Source: an uncultured Eubacterium sp. | Lineage (GTDB): Bacteria; Bacillota; Clostridia; Lachnospirales; Lachnospiraceae | DNA: 45,576 nt | NCBI GenBank assembly: GCA_910584065.1 | Contig: CAJTZN010000032.1 | Location: 1-45,576, forward strand | Direction: 5' to 3' | In this document: positions 8,498 through 17,489 of the stretch, in pieces | Numbering within the stretch: the stretch's first letter is position 1 | How the letters are laid out: each line of letters starts with the position of its first letter | Translations under genes and position numbers: made by a program | Notes under the pieces: generated by a model | What the model was told of the DNA's origin: nothing | What the model saw: only the letters and a program-made list of their open reading frames with translations | The model's database searches: none

Positions 8498-8600
8498 AGG
8501 AGATTGCCATATGTTTGTGGATTTTTCATGTATAATAATGGGATGAAACAACAATCATTGTGTTAAGCACAAAAGAGCTGTGCGTGAATGGAGGAAAAAA

Positions 8601-9911
8601 ATGCAAGGCAGAAAACAATCTTTTATCCGTTTCCTTTTGCTGGGGACACTACTGTTCTGCGGGATGAGCGCCGTTATGATGAGCGCTGTTATGGCGAACA
8701 CCGTTACCGTAAACGCGAAAGAGGTCCGGGCGGTCTGGGTTTCTTTTTATGAGTACGAGGGAGCCGGGCTGAAAAATAAGGGCGAAGAGGAATTCCGGCA
8801 GAATGCGGATCAGATGTTTCGTAACATCCGCGACAACGGGTGTAATACGGTATATTTTCATGTGAGGGCCTTTGATGATGCCATCTGGCCGTCGGATAAT
8901 TTTGAGTTCAGTTCCTATATGGGGGACGATACGCCGTCGTACGATCCGCTCGCCATTTTGATCGAGGCCGCACATAAGTACAAGTTGTCGTTTCACGCCT
9001 GGATGAATCCGTACCGGATCACGCAGAAGAAAATTTACGATCCCTCGGAGGAATCGACGACGAGCCGCATCCTTCTGGCTGTGCGGGAAGTGATCGACAA
9101 CTACAGCGTGGACGGCATCCACTTTGACGATTACTTTTATCCGTCAAAAGGGCATAAACAGTATTCGAACTATTCCGTCCTTTCCTCGAAAGAGAAAATG
9201 TCCTATACGAACGAGATGGTGAAGGCCGTTTACAGTACGGTGAAGCAGAAATCGGCCGCGCTTTTATTTGGCATCAGTCCGGCGGGAAATGTCGAGTACT
9301 GCGAGTCGATCGGCGCGGATGTGAAACGGTGGATGAGCGAGTCCGGGTATGTGGATTATATCATTCCGCAGATCTACTGGTCGAATGTGTACATGCTCGG
9401 CGGAAAGCAGACGAAGCTGTTTGACGACCGGCTGCGCCAGTGGCGGCAGTTAAATACGGCCGGGGTGGACATGTACATCGGACTCGGCCTGTACCGGGGA
9501 GGAATGAAGGACAGTTCCGACCTGGGCTGGAGCAGGAGTTCCAAAGTGGTAGCCAGCGAGATCAGTAAGGTGAGGAAGAGTTCCGGCGTTTCGGGATATT
9601 CGCTGTTCAGTTATGAGAGCCTTTATAAAAAGGCCTGTCAGAAAGAAGTGAAAAACATGCTCTCGCGCATTTCCACCGTGAAGATCAAAGCGGCTTCGGG
9701 GCGCAAAATGAAGCGGGGACAGCGGGTGAAGCTGACCGCGTCCGTGTGGCCGCTCCGTCTTGGACAGAGCGTGACCTGGAAGTCATCGAACCGGAAGATC
9801 GCGACGGTATCGAAACGCGGCATTGTGAGAGCGAAGAAAAAGGGAAAGGTAAAGATGTACGCGAAGAAGGGAAGCCGGAAAGCGGTAATACAGATCCGGG
9901 TTGTATCCTGA
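8601..9911 (+). CDS. secreted GHL10-family glycoside hydrolase-like protein with C-terminal Big2 domain
   Basis: About 436 aa. Residues 1-45 form a signal peptide with a basic N-terminus and an unusual doubled MMSAVM stretch. The central domain (about 45-335) is the GHL10/DUF187 TIM-barrel type: VRAVWVSFYEYEG, FHVRAFDDAIWPS, FHAWMNPYRIT, DGIHFDDYFYP, GISPAGN and PQIYWSN. Known relatives such as YngK are suspected peptidoglycan- or glycan-active enzymes. The end (about 360-436) is a bacterial Ig-like group 2 domain (VTWKSSNRKIATVSKRG) that is strongly basic and could hold the protein to the wall. An in-frame GTG lies 21 bp upstream, but GGAGG directly precedes the ATG at 8601. TATAAT at 8531-8536 may be the promoter; no good -35 is seen. 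The gene ends in a stop-containing tandem repeat. Confidence 0.82.
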   Translation: MQGRKQSFIRFLLLGTLLFCGMSAVMMSAVMANTVTVNAKEVRAVWVSFYEYEGAGLKNKGEEEFRQNADQMFRNIRDNGCNTVYFHVRAFDDAIWPSDNFEFSSYMGDDTPSYDPLAILIEAAHKYKLSFHAWMNPYRITQKKIYDPSEESTTSRILLAVREVIDNYSVDGIHFDDYFYPSKGHKQYSNYSVLSSKEKMSYTNEMVKAVYSTVKQKSAALLFGISPAGNVEYCESIGADVKRWMSESGYVDYIIPQIYWSNVYMLGGKQTKLFDDRLRQWRQLNTAGVDMYIGLGLYRGGMKDSSDLGWSRSSKVVASEISKVRKSSGVSGYSLFSYESLYKKACQKEVKNMLSRISTVKIKAASGRKMKRGQRVKLTASVWPLRLGQSVTWKSSNRKIATVSKRGIVRAKKKGKVKMYAKKGSRKAVIQIRVVS

Positions 9912-9959
9912 TCCGGGGCGTATTCTGATTCGGTCGTATTCTGATCCGAGCCGGATCCT
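9893..9959 (+). repeat. 17-bp tandem repeat spanning the stop codon of the GHL10 gene
   Basis: Four units (9893-9909, 9910-9926, 9927-9942, 9943-9959) each beginning GATCCG or GATTCG and ending TCCT or TTCT, so that every junction makes TGA. The first unit is the last 17 bases of coding sequence before the stop; the rest are downstream. Unit lengths are 17, 17, 16 and 17 bp. Confidence 0.8.
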
Positions 9960-9985
9960 GATTTTGAAAGGGCAGAGTGTAAAAA

Positions 9986-10528
9986 TTGATTGAAACATTT
10001 GATTATGGAATCTTGCATTTGTTCCAGCAGATCCACGGCAGTGTGCTGACAGCGCTTTTTCAGTTCTTTACATGGATCGGCGAGGGCGGCGCGGTATGGA
10101 TCGTGGCAGGCGTCGTCCTTCTGCTGCAAAAAGATAAACGAAAATACGGGGTCATCGTCATCCTGTCGCTGCTGTTCTGCCTTGTTTTTGGTAACGGCCT
10201 GCTCAAAAACGCGGTAGCGCGGCCGCGGCCGTGCTGGCGCCATCCGGAGGTGGAAATGCTTATTGCGGTGCCGACTGATTTTTCTTTTCCGTCGGGGCAT
10301 ACGTTTTCCTCGTTCGCGGCCGCGGTCTCGATTACATATTGGAATAAAAGGGTTGGGATCGCCGCGTTCATGCTGGCTGTCATGATCGCGTTGTCGAGGA
10401 TGTACTTTTTTGTCCACTATCCGACTGATATTGCCGCGGGTGCCGTATTTGGCAGCGCGTTGGCGGCGGTCAGTATTTTTGTTGTCGAGAGACGGATGGA
10501 TCATTCGCGCAATAGTGTGCGTAGGTAA
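9986..10528 (+). CDS. PAP2-family membrane phosphatase
   Basis: A 180-aa polytopic membrane protein with about five hydrophobic segments. It carries the three acid-phosphatase motifs: KNAVARPRP (Lys74 to Pro82), FPSGHTFS (His105) and SRMYFFVHYPTD (Arg138, His144, Asp148). Such proteins remove phosphate from lipid phosphates such as undecaprenyl pyrophosphate or phosphatidate at the outer membrane face; the substrate cannot be told here. The start is TTG, since an in-frame stop lies just upstream and ETFDYGILHLFQ matches the usual first helix. The ribosome site (GAAAGGG) is rather distant. The next membrane protein gene begins 14 bp later. Confidence 0.85.
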   Translation: MIETFDYGILHLFQQIHGSVLTALFQFFTWIGEGGAVWIVAGVVLLLQKDKRKYGVIVILSLLFCLVFGNGLLKNAVARPRPCWRHPEVEMLIAVPTDFSFPSGHTFSSFAAAVSITYWNKRVGIAAFMLAVMIALSRMYFFVHYPTDIAAGAVFGSALAAVSIFVVERRMDHSRNSVRR

Positions 10529-10542
10529 AAAGGAGGAACAGA

Positions 10543-11223
10543 ATGGCTGTTATTTTAATTGCGATCGGAATGCTTTTGACCGGGATTGATATTCACGGGC
10601 GGTTTGGTATTTGGTATCCGGCGTTTCATGTGGGGGGAGCTGTGGGAAAATATGAACTGAGTGAATCAATACGGCTGTACACGACAAAAAATATTCTGGG
10701 AAATGAGGTGCAGGTGGATCTTCTGCCGGATGTTTTGGGGTGTCTCTTCATTCTGGCCGGGGTTTGTATGCTCGTCAAATATAACCGGCAGTTTTTGCTG
10801 AGTATTCCGTTTATTGTGGCAACAGCCGTTCTTTCGGTGCTTTTGCGCGTCAGCGGTTTTATCACGCAGGGGCCGGATCTCGTGGTCTGGATTCTGGCCT
10901 GCTATTTTCTCCAGATCGCGTGCGAACTTTTTATGGAATATTTTGTCATTTACTGTACGGCGGGCGCGACCGACGCCCTTGTGAACCAGGCGACGAATAC
11001 GAGGATGCTGTTCGGCTGGTGGATCACCGTGCTCTGCCGGGTGTACATGTCATTTTTGACGTTTGTCGGGCATTTTGGCGTGAAGCGGTGGTATCAGGTC
11101 GTGCTTGGCCTGGCGACGCTTTTTTTCCTCTACCATCTGGTTACGACGCGGAAATACGTGGGTCTTAGCAAACCGCTGAAAATCGGGGAGAGAAGGTTGC
11201 GCGGCAGAAAAGAGAAACTGTGA
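10543..11223 (+). CDS. polytopic membrane protein of unknown function
   Basis: A 226-aa protein with about five or six predicted membrane segments (near 2-17, 60-78, 85-102, 110-135, 150-170 and 182-200). A non-membrane stretch (about 25-58) follows the first segment and a basic tail (KIGERRLRGRKEKL) ends the protein. AGGAGG stands before the ATG. I do not recognise the family. It is the second gene after the PAP2 phosphatase, and the two may act on the same envelope lipid, which is only a guess from position. Confidence 0.7.
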   Translation: MAVILIAIGMLLTGIDIHGRFGIWYPAFHVGGAVGKYELSESIRLYTTKNILGNEVQVDLLPDVLGCLFILAGVCMLVKYNRQFLLSIPFIVATAVLSVLLRVSGFITQGPDLVVWILACYFLQIACELFMEYFVIYCTAGATDALVNQATNTRMLFGWWITVLCRVYMSFLTFVGHFGVKRWYQVVLGLATLFFLYHLVTTRKYVGLSKPLKIGERRLRGRKEKL

Positions 11224-11260
11224 TTTATGTAAAAGGTTATAAAATCAGGATGAAACTTTT

Positions 11261-11304
11261 GTGGATTTGTGACAATTTACAAATCCGCAAAAGGATGGTA
11301 TGAT
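11261..11304 (+). promoter_or_regulatory. promoter with overlapping palindromic operator for the Tad-like operon
   Basis: TTTACA (11276-11281), a 17-bp spacer and TATGAT (11299-11304) with an extended -10 TG at 11296-11297. A palindrome of two 10-bp arms (GTGGATTTGT at 11261-11270, ACAAATCCGC at 11279-11288, one G-T mismatch, 8-bp spacer) covers the -35 box. This is the usual place for a repressor or activator to bind, so the operon is probably regulated. Confidence 0.65.
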
Positions 11305-11346
11305 TACTGCATTCCACCAAATAAAATCAAGGAGGGAAGCAGTAAA

Positions 11347-12249
11347 TTGAAAATTGCTTTTTGGAGCAATTCACCGGGGAAGACAGGCGTTACAGGAAAT
11401 CTGTCCTGTATCAGCATCGTATCAGCGATGGACCATACGTCAGAGATGGTCTTATTCGAAAATCATGCAAGTATCAACAATCTTGGCAGTACATTTCTAA
11501 ATCCAAATTCCTATGACAGATTACAGGAGAAAAATTCATATTTCGTAGAAAATGGGTTGGGGAGGATTTTAAGCTATTGTGATATGGGAGATATGGTAAA
11601 TGCGGGGATGGTATACCGTACATGTCTTTCGGTATTTGACCAGAGGGTGTTCTATCTGCCGGCTGGCGGGATGAACCAGGATCTTATGGAGTACCGGCTC
11701 AAAAGACATGCAGGGGACGTACTGGACCTGTTGGAACAGGTATATCCGACCGTTTGCGTGGACATATCTTCCTCCACTCTTGAGAGTTCCAGAAAAATCT
11801 TAAAAGAAGCGGATCTGGTCGTGGTGAATTTAAGCCAGAACGATCAGCAGCTTTCTCATTTCTTTCGAAATTTTTCAGAAATCCAGAAAAAGGCGTTTTA
11901 TGTGATAGGAAATTACGATCCTCATTCCGAGATTACAAAACATGATATTGTAAAGCGGTTTGGCCTGCCGGCGTTCAAGGTCGGTACGATTCCGTATAAC
12001 CGGCGATTTGCGGATGCACTCACGAAAGGAAAAGTCATATCGTTTCTGCTGCGAAATTACGCGTGCGGAAAACAAAATGTAAATTACGATTTTATAAGTG
12101 CCGTGAAGGAAACGGCGTGCCTGCTCGAGCAGGCAAAACAGGATCGAAGGATCCGGGCGGAAAAGGGCGGTGTGGAACATGAGAAGAAAGAGAAGACGGG
12201 GAAGATACGCTTTGACGGGGGCGCTGTTCGCGGTAATCCTCCTGAGTAA
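11347..12249 (+). CDS. TadZ/ParA-like protein with degenerate P-loop
   Basis: A 300-aa protein of the SIMIBI/ParA fold. The N-terminus MKIAFWSNSPGKTGVTGNLS is placed like a deviant Walker A (residues 9-18), but it lacks the usual GKT/S ending. TVCVDISSS near 138 matches a Walker B strand and DLVVVNLSQN the following strand, as in MinD/CpaE. TadZ and CpaE proteins of this type place Tad pilus machinery at the cell pole, and several have lost ATP binding. The start is TTG at 11347 because GGAGGG stands 10 bp before it; an in-frame GTG at 11269 lies inside the promoter. It overlaps the next gene by about 70 bp in another frame, an unusually long overlap. It opens the Tad-like operon. Confidence 0.65.
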   Translation: MKIAFWSNSPGKTGVTGNLSCISIVSAMDHTSEMVLFENHASINNLGSTFLNPNSYDRLQEKNSYFVENGLGRILSYCDMGDMVNAGMVYRTCLSVFDQRVFYLPAGGMNQDLMEYRLKRHAGDVLDLLEQVYPTVCVDISSSTLESSRKILKEADLVVVNLSQNDQQLSHFFRNFSEIQKKAFYVIGNYDPHSEITKHDIVKRFGLPAFKVGTIPYNRRFADALTKGKVISFLLRNYACGKQNVNYDFISAVKETACLLEQAKQDRRIRAEKGGVEHEKKEKTGKIRFDGGAVRGNPPE

Positions 12250-14848
12250 GCTGACTGGCTGCGCGAAAACGTGTGACGCGGCGTCGGTCAGTTACGTGAA
12301 GACGCTGGGGGAATTGGAGCAGGCGCTCCGCGCGGGCGGCGAGCGGACCATCTACTTAAAAGCAGATATAACTGTCAGCCGGTGCCTGAGGGTGAAGGGG
12401 AGTAAGCTGCTGCATGGAGGCGGCACCTACCGGATTCGCAGGAAAACGGCGGCGGGAAGTGTGTATAAGGGAACGCTGCTGCAGATGCAGGGAAAGCGGC
12501 TGACGCTGCGGGATATTACGATCAACGGCGGCAAGAGCGGTGATGTGAACGGTAAACTGATCGAGATCGACACGGGAACCGTCTGTCTGGAAAGCGGGGC
12601 GAAGCTGACGGCAAATTACAATGTCTGCTCGTTTACGGATGGCGGCGGCGGTATGACCGTGCACGCGGGTGGAACGGCGGTGATGAAGCCGGGGAGTGCC
12701 ATCCGGGACCATCTCACGCTGACCGGAGGGAGCGGCGTTCGCGTCGAGCCGGGCGGGATGTTCGTGATGGAAGGTGGAACGATTGCGGATAACGCGGTGA
12801 TCGGCCAGCGCCGGGATTCCGATTTTGACGGGAGGGGCGGCGCGGTGCATAACCGGGGTATCGTTCTCCTGCGGGGCGGGACGATCACGGGAAATGCGGC
12901 GGCCGGTTACGAAAAGGGTGACGAGCGCCACGGCGGCTATGGAGGGGCGGTGTACAATCAGGGTGTACTCACGATCTCAGGTGGAAGGATCGGGGACAAT
13001 AAAGCAGCTTTTGCCGGAGGCGCCGTGTATACAACGGCGGACAGCGTGCTGAATATGGATGGCGGCGAGATCAGAGGAAATGCTGCCCCCAATGAGCGCG
13101 GCGGCGGGATCTACATGTCATCCGGAGCGGTGGTAAACGTAAAAGCAGGGAGTATTGCGGACAATGAGGCCGCTGACGGCACACAGATCTTTATTGCCAG
13201 CAACGCGGTCGGAACATTGAACATGGAAAACGGGAGTATTCGTGGGAGTGGAGATGTTATTTATAATAATGGCGGCAGGATGTCCGTTTCGGGCGGCAGG
13301 ATCCAGAGTTCGGGCTGTGCGGTGAAAACGAAAGGCGAGTGCGAGATCCGGGGCGGTGTCGTTTCAGGCGGCACATATGGGATCCGCTATGCGGACGGAT
13401 GGCTCGGTCTCTCGGGGAAGGCGTCGGTCAACTCGGTATTTCTGGCAGGAGACCGGGTGATCGAGGCGGATCAGGATATCGCGCTTTCACAGCCTTGTGA
13501 ACTATGCCCGGAAACGTATCGGGAGGGCCGGAAGCTCGTACAGATTTCATCCGGACAGCAGCCGTCGTCGGTCCGGTCTTCTTTTATACTCCGAAAGAAG
13601 AAGAGGTTTCTTTTGGAAACGGGAGGCGACGGGCTGTACATCGGCAGGGAAAAGTATAACATCGCTTTCCGGGCGAACGGCGGTCAGGGAGAGATGGAAG
13701 AGCAGAAGGTGTATGTAGGTGAGAAGGCGGCGCTGCATGCCTGTACGTTTTGCAGGGAGGGGTACGGTTTTGTCGGCTGGGCGCCAGCGGCCGGGACCGT
13801 GAGAAGTCCGGATGAGGTTACCTGGCGTGAGGAAGCGGAAGTGAAGGATCTGGGGCAGAACGGCGAGAGAGTCGAGCTCTATGCGCTGTGGGTAAAAAAG
13901 CCGGCGTTTACGGATGAGTACGGGGATATCGTACTTTATGAGGGCGAGTACGCGGACCGGCAGGTGCTTTTAGCCGGGATAGGGGTGTCGGATGAGTGTG
14001 ACGGCGATCTGACAGGGAAGATCAGGATCGTTTCGATCTGCCTGCCGGATGGGGCGGTGCGGCGGGGAGATAGCATGCTGCCGGCGGACGGTGCCCAAAC
14101 GACCGAAAATGCCCATCTGGCGAAAGGCGCCCGGCCGGCGGACATTTTACTTCCGACCGGAGAGAAATATATCGGGAAAGGAGAGATCGTCTACCGCGCT
14201 GTCAACTCGTTTGGCATCCGGGCTGAGTATCGCCGGCGGTATGAGGTGCGGGCAAACGGGAAGCCGGAGATTGTCATGCGGGACAGATACTATTTTGCCG
14301 GGGAGTTTGCGCCGGAGTGTTTTGAAGAGGCGAAACAGGATATTTTGTCCCATATGCGGCTTTGCGATGATGTGGAGTCCGGGAGCCAGCTGGAGCGGAA
14401 TAAGACCGTGCTGTGGGGTGGATTGGATTTACAGACCGAGGGAGAATTTCCGGTGACAGTCCGCGTGAAGGATCAGTACGGACACCGCTTTTATATGCCG
14501 GAGGGAGTGGAACGGCAGTACGGCACGGGAAAGATTTGTGAGAAAAAGATCACGGTGCATGTGGTGAAGCGGGAAAATAACGGCGCGCAGACAGGCCGGA
14601 GCGGTTTTGTGAGGTTTATCAGTCCGGCGTATCTGGATACCCTGGATGAGGATTCGGTCTGGCGGACCGGAGAACACGCGGCGGTGCTGGCACGTTCGCT
14701 CCGCACGGATGGCAGCAGCGGTGAGGTGTGGAAAATAAGCGGAGAGGATAAGAGAAAAATAAAAGCCTTTATGAGGGAGAGGGATGCCCCCTTTTCGCAG
14801 GAAACAAACGATTTGTTTTGGCAGAGGTTTTCCTATATGAGACAGTGA
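12179..14848 (+). CDS. large lipoprotein with beta-helix, InlB B-repeat and Ig-like domains
   Basis: An 889-aa surface protein. The N-terminus is very basic (MRRKRRRGR), then hydrophobic, then LTGC with Cys28 as a likely lipid site. Residues about 60-430 are short repeats of the kind GGxI-N-A-GGAVY that form right-handed beta-helices in adhesins and polymorphic autotransporters. Residues about 485-570 match a Listeria-Bacteroides (InlB B) repeat (FRANGG, GYGFVGW, ELYALWVK). An Ig-like part follows (about 570-700, SDECDGDLTGKI), resembling DUF5011/Cry22 domains. The charged C-terminal end has no LPXTG anchor. It sits between TadZ-like and pilin-like genes, so it may be the adhesin or cargo of the apparatus. 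GTG at 12170 is an alternative start; AAGGGCGG favours the ATG. Confidence 0.8.
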   Translation: MRRKRRRGRYALTGALFAVILLSKLTGCAKTCDAASVSYVKTLGELEQALRAGGERTIYLKADITVSRCLRVKGSKLLHGGGTYRIRRKTAAGSVYKGTLLQMQGKRLTLRDITINGGKSGDVNGKLIEIDTGTVCLESGAKLTANYNVCSFTDGGGGMTVHAGGTAVMKPGSAIRDHLTLTGGSGVRVEPGGMFVMEGGTIADNAVIGQRRDSDFDGRGGAVHNRGIVLLRGGTITGNAAAGYEKGDERHGGYGGAVYNQGVLTISGGRIGDNKAAFAGGAVYTTADSVLNMDGGEIRGNAAPNERGGGIYMSSGAVVNVKAGSIADNEAADGTQIFIASNAVGTLNMENGSIRGSGDVIYNNGGRMSVSGGRIQSSGCAVKTKGECEIRGGVVSGGTYGIRYADGWLGLSGKASVNSVFLAGDRVIEADQDIALSQPCELCPETYREGRKLVQISSGQQPSSVRSSFILRKKKRFLLETGGDGLYIGREKYNIAFRANGGQGEMEEQKVYVGEKAALHACTFCREGYGFVGWAPAAGTVRSPDEVTWREEAEVKDLGQNGERVELYALWVKKPAFTDEYGDIVLYEGEYADRQVLLAGIGVSDECDGDLTGKIRIVSICLPDGAVRRGDSMLPADGAQTTENAHLAKGARPADILLPTGEKYIGKGEIVYRAVNSFGIRAEYRRRYEVRANGKPEIVMRDRYYFAGEFAPECFEEAKQDILSHMRLCDDVESGSQLERNKTVLWGGLDLQTEGEFPVTVRVKDQYGHRFYMPEGVERQYGTGKICEKKITVHVVKRENNGAQTGRSGFVRFISPAYLDTLDEDSVWRTGEHAAVLARSLRTDGSSGEVWKISGEDKRKIKAFMRERDAPFSQETNDLFWQRFSYMRQ

Positions 14849-14864
14849 AAGGAGTAGATGAGAG

Positions 14865-15053
14865 ATGACGGAATTTTTGCAGGAATATGGAAAGATCATT
14901 GTAGCGGTACTGGTCGTACTGGCGCTGGTGGCGATCGTTATTTTGTTCCGCGATCCGATCACGGCGATGTTTTCGGGACTGTTCCAGAACTTTTTTGCCG
15001 ACATGGGACGGGAATCCGGACTGCAGCTGCCGGAGTTCAAGACGGGGAAGTAG
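14865..15053 (+). CDS. Flp-pilin-like small protein 1, leaderless
   Basis: A 62-aa protein: TEFLQEYG followed by a hydrophobic segment (about 10-27), then an amphipathic tail with FRDP and a C-terminal FKTGK. The glutamate-tyrosine-glycine before the membrane helix resembles the EYG of mature Flp pilins. An in-frame stop lies only two codons before the ATG, so no longer leader peptide is possible; the protein starts where a processed Flp pilin would. GGAG lies about 11 bp upstream. It directly precedes the TadA-like ATPase gene. It is the most complete of four similar proteins in the operon and the best candidate for a major subunit. Confidence 0.7.
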   Translation: MTEFLQEYGKIIVAVLVVLALVAIVILFRDPITAMFSGLFQNFFADMGRESGLQLPEFKTGK

Positions 15054-15078
15054 CGGATGAGGACGGAGGTGTGCGCGT

Positions 15079-16161
15079 GTGGAACAATTTGAGAAGAAAT
15101 TTCTATTGAAACGGCAGGATTACGGAGTGCTGTATCCTTATATCGTCTCGGAAAATGTGACGGACATCAACTGGAATGGAAGACAGCTCTGGATCGACGA
15201 TCTGGAGCGGGGGCGCTTTATGGCGGGAGAAGTGCTGGCTGTTGATTTTGTGGAACGGTTCGCTTCGCTGATCGCGAGCGTCGTAAGCCTGCCGTTCAAT
15301 AAAAGGAATCCCATTCTGGAGGCGGAGACGGAAGAACTGCGGATCAGTATTGTGCACAGTTGCGTGACGAGCGCCGGTATTACGATTTCCCTCCGCAAGA
15401 TACCGGCAGTCCGAAGGCTGAACAAGGAGAAGATGATCGCGGAAGGGTATTGTGAAAAGGCGGTGGCGGATTTTTTGGAACATTGTATCCGGGTGCACTG
15501 CAACATCGCGATCTGCGGCATGCCGGGCGCAGGGAAGACGGAATTGTTAAAGTACCTGACGACATTCATCCCCGATTCCGAGCGGGTCATTACGATTGAG
15601 GATACGCTTGAGATCCATTACGGCAAGATCAATCCGACGAAGGACTGCGTGGAGATGAAAGTGGCGGAAAATTTTACGTATACGGCGGCGATCAAGGCCT
15701 GCCTGCGCCAGCTGCCGCGGTGGATCATCCTGTCGGAAGCGCGGTCGGAGGAAGTGCGGTATCTGCTGGAATCGCTCAGTACGGGGACGTACGGCCTGAC
15801 GACGCTGCACACCGATGACGTGAGAAATATCCCGGACCGCATCAAAAATATGGCGGGCGGGACAATGGACGCGGAGCGGGTGTTAAATGATACCTACCGG
15901 TTTATGAATATTGGCATCCTCGTGAAAAGTTCGGTCGGCGGGCAGGGGAATATCACGAGAAGGATCGAGCAGATCTGCGCGTTTGATCGTGGCGGCGGCA
16001 GTTATTTGAAAAGTACGAATAAAATGGTCATTCTTGTGGACCAGGGCGAACTTACGGGAGAGGTACTGCCGGCAAATCTCCGGCGGCGCTTTGAGGAAAA
16101 GGGACTGCACTCGGTATTTCTGCCGAAAAAAGCAGATAGGGAGGAACGGAGGGAGAAATGA
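15079..16161 (+). CDS. TadA/CpaF-type secretion ATPase
   Basis: A 360-aa hexameric ATPase of the type II/IV secretion superfamily, shorter than typical CpaF (about 450 aa) because the N-terminal part is reduced. Walker A is GMPGAGKT (147-154), the Asp box ITIEDTLEIHY (171-181), Walker B WIILSE (215-220, Glu220), and the His box TTLHTDD (241-247). TGTYGLTTLHTDDVRNIPDR is typical of the CpaF branch. It should power assembly of the pilus or pseudopilus formed by the small proteins around it. GTG start with GGAGG 9 bp upstream. Its stop overlaps the next start (ATGA), so the motor and membrane platform are translationally coupled. Confidence 0.88.
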   Translation: MEQFEKKFLLKRQDYGVLYPYIVSENVTDINWNGRQLWIDDLERGRFMAGEVLAVDFVERFASLIASVVSLPFNKRNPILEAETEELRISIVHSCVTSAGITISLRKIPAVRRLNKEKMIAEGYCEKAVADFLEHCIRVHCNIAICGMPGAGKTELLKYLTTFIPDSERVITIEDTLEIHYGKINPTKDCVEMKVAENFTYTAAIKACLRQLPRWIILSEARSEEVRYLLESLSTGTYGLTTLHTDDVRNIPDRIKNMAGGTMDAERVLNDTYRFMNIGILVKSSVGGQGNITRRIEQICAFDRGGGSYLKSTNKMVILVDQGELTGEVLPANLRRRFEEKGLHSVFLPKKADREERREK

Positions 16162-17465
16162 AAAAGTTAAAAGAAAATTATATTTATTTGCTGCTTGTGC
16201 CTTTTGTGTTGTGCCTCGTATCGGTGTACGGCCTGAAACTTTTCTTTGCGGCGCCGTTATTGGCCGCGGGCTGTCTGGCAGCGTGGAAGATCCGGGGGTA
16301 CCGCCTGGCGCAAAAGGACTATGAATTCTCGTATTTTCAGGTGACGACATATTTGGAGCAGCTACTCTGCTCGTACCGCCGTCTGGGACATGCGGGTAAG
16401 GCGCTGGAGGACTGCGTGCTTCTTTTTGAGGAAGGCACTCCGATGAATGCGGCGCTTGGCCGGGCGAAGCACATTCTTCTCACGGGAGAGGGCGTGATCG
16501 ATGGGAGCCTGCTCGACGCCGCGTTTTCTTCCATCGAGCAGTCGTTTGACAGCCGGCGTATGCGCATCATCCACCGGTTTATAGCGAATAGTGAGAGGAC
16601 GGGGGCGGAAAGCGGCCGTTCGGCAGATATCCTTCTGGAAGATCTGGAGTTGTGGAAAAACCGGACCAGGATCTTTCAGCACAAAAAACGGTTTATCAGG
16701 ATCGAGTGCGGGATCGCGGCGGTGCTCGCGATGATCCTCTGTTACGTTTCGCGTCTTCTGACACCGGAGGAATTGGGATTCGACCTGGCCGAGAGCTTCA
16801 TTTACCAAATATCGACGGTGTGTGTATTGCTATTGTTTCTCATTTTGATCGTGACGATCTGTAAAAAACTGACGGGGAGCTGGCTGGATGAAAAGGGGAT
16901 TCCGGATGAAAAAGAAAAAGAACGGCAGCACAGATTATACCGCATGCTGCGGGGAAAGGCGTCCCCTCTTTCGAGACATATGGCGAAGCGTATTTTGTCG
17001 CGGTATGTCCGCCAGGAGTTCCCGTACTGGCTCCTTCTCACAACGTTATATCTGCAGTCTGAGAGTAGTTATCAGGCGATCCGTTATTCCGCCGGGGAAT
17101 GCGAGGGGGTGTTCCGGCTCGAATTGGAGCGGCTGTTAGAAGAAATTTACGATTCTCCCAGAAGCCTGGAGCCATATTTGGATTTTTTCTCTTCCCTCGC
17201 CATTCCGGAAGTGCAGTCGGGCATGAAGATCCTCTATTCGGTTCACGCCAATGGATATGAAGAGTCCAAAAAGCAGTTAGATTTTCTTGTGGCGCAGAAC
17301 AACAGGCTGATGGATAAGAGCGAAAGCTACCGCTATTCAAATGTTCTGGCGGGAATGTCGATGCTGAAACAGCTCCCGATGATCATTTCCTGCCTGAAGC
17401 TGCTGGTCGATCTGGTGAACCTGCTGGCCATTACGATGGGGAGTTTTCAGAGTATGCACTGGTAA
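16158..17465 (+). CDS. TadB/TadC (GspF)-like inner membrane platform protein
   Basis: A 435-aa membrane protein with hydrophobic segments near 9-25, 28-44, 187-205, 220-240 and 408-430. A soluble helical domain lies between segments 2 and 3 (EQLLCSYRRLGHAGKALEDC, SGRSADILLEDLELWKNR), the arrangement seen in GspF-domain TadB/TadC proteins. A second weak GspF-like half (about 290-400) suggests that one protein replaces the TadB plus TadC pair, which is inference. It would anchor the TadA-like motor. It overlaps the ATPase gene by 4 bp, and a 29-codon pilin-like gene follows 24 bp later. Confidence 0.72.
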   Translation: MKKLKENYIYLLLVPFVLCLVSVYGLKLFFAAPLLAAGCLAAWKIRGYRLAQKDYEFSYFQVTTYLEQLLCSYRRLGHAGKALEDCVLLFEEGTPMNAALGRAKHILLTGEGVIDGSLLDAAFSSIEQSFDSRRMRIIHRFIANSERTGAESGRSADILLEDLELWKNRTRIFQHKKRFIRIECGIAAVLAMILCYVSRLLTPEELGFDLAESFIYQISTVCVLLLFLILIVTICKKLTGSWLDEKGIPDEKEKERQHRLYRMLRGKASPLSRHMAKRILSRYVRQEFPYWLLLTTLYLQSESSYQAIRYSAGECEGVFRLELERLLEEIYDSPRSLEPYLDFFSSLAIPEVQSGMKILYSVHANGYEESKKQLDFLVAQNNRLMDKSESYRYSNVLAGMSMLKQLPMIISCLKLLVDLVNLLAITMGSFQSMHW

Positions 17466-17489
17466 GGGATCGTGAAAGGAGGCGTTGGG

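Noticed and set aside
9638..10504. 288-aa open frame on the minus strand
   Set aside because: It is the antisense shadow of the GHL10 and PAP2 genes, has no ribosome site and a composition rich in Arg and His typical of reverse-strand reading.
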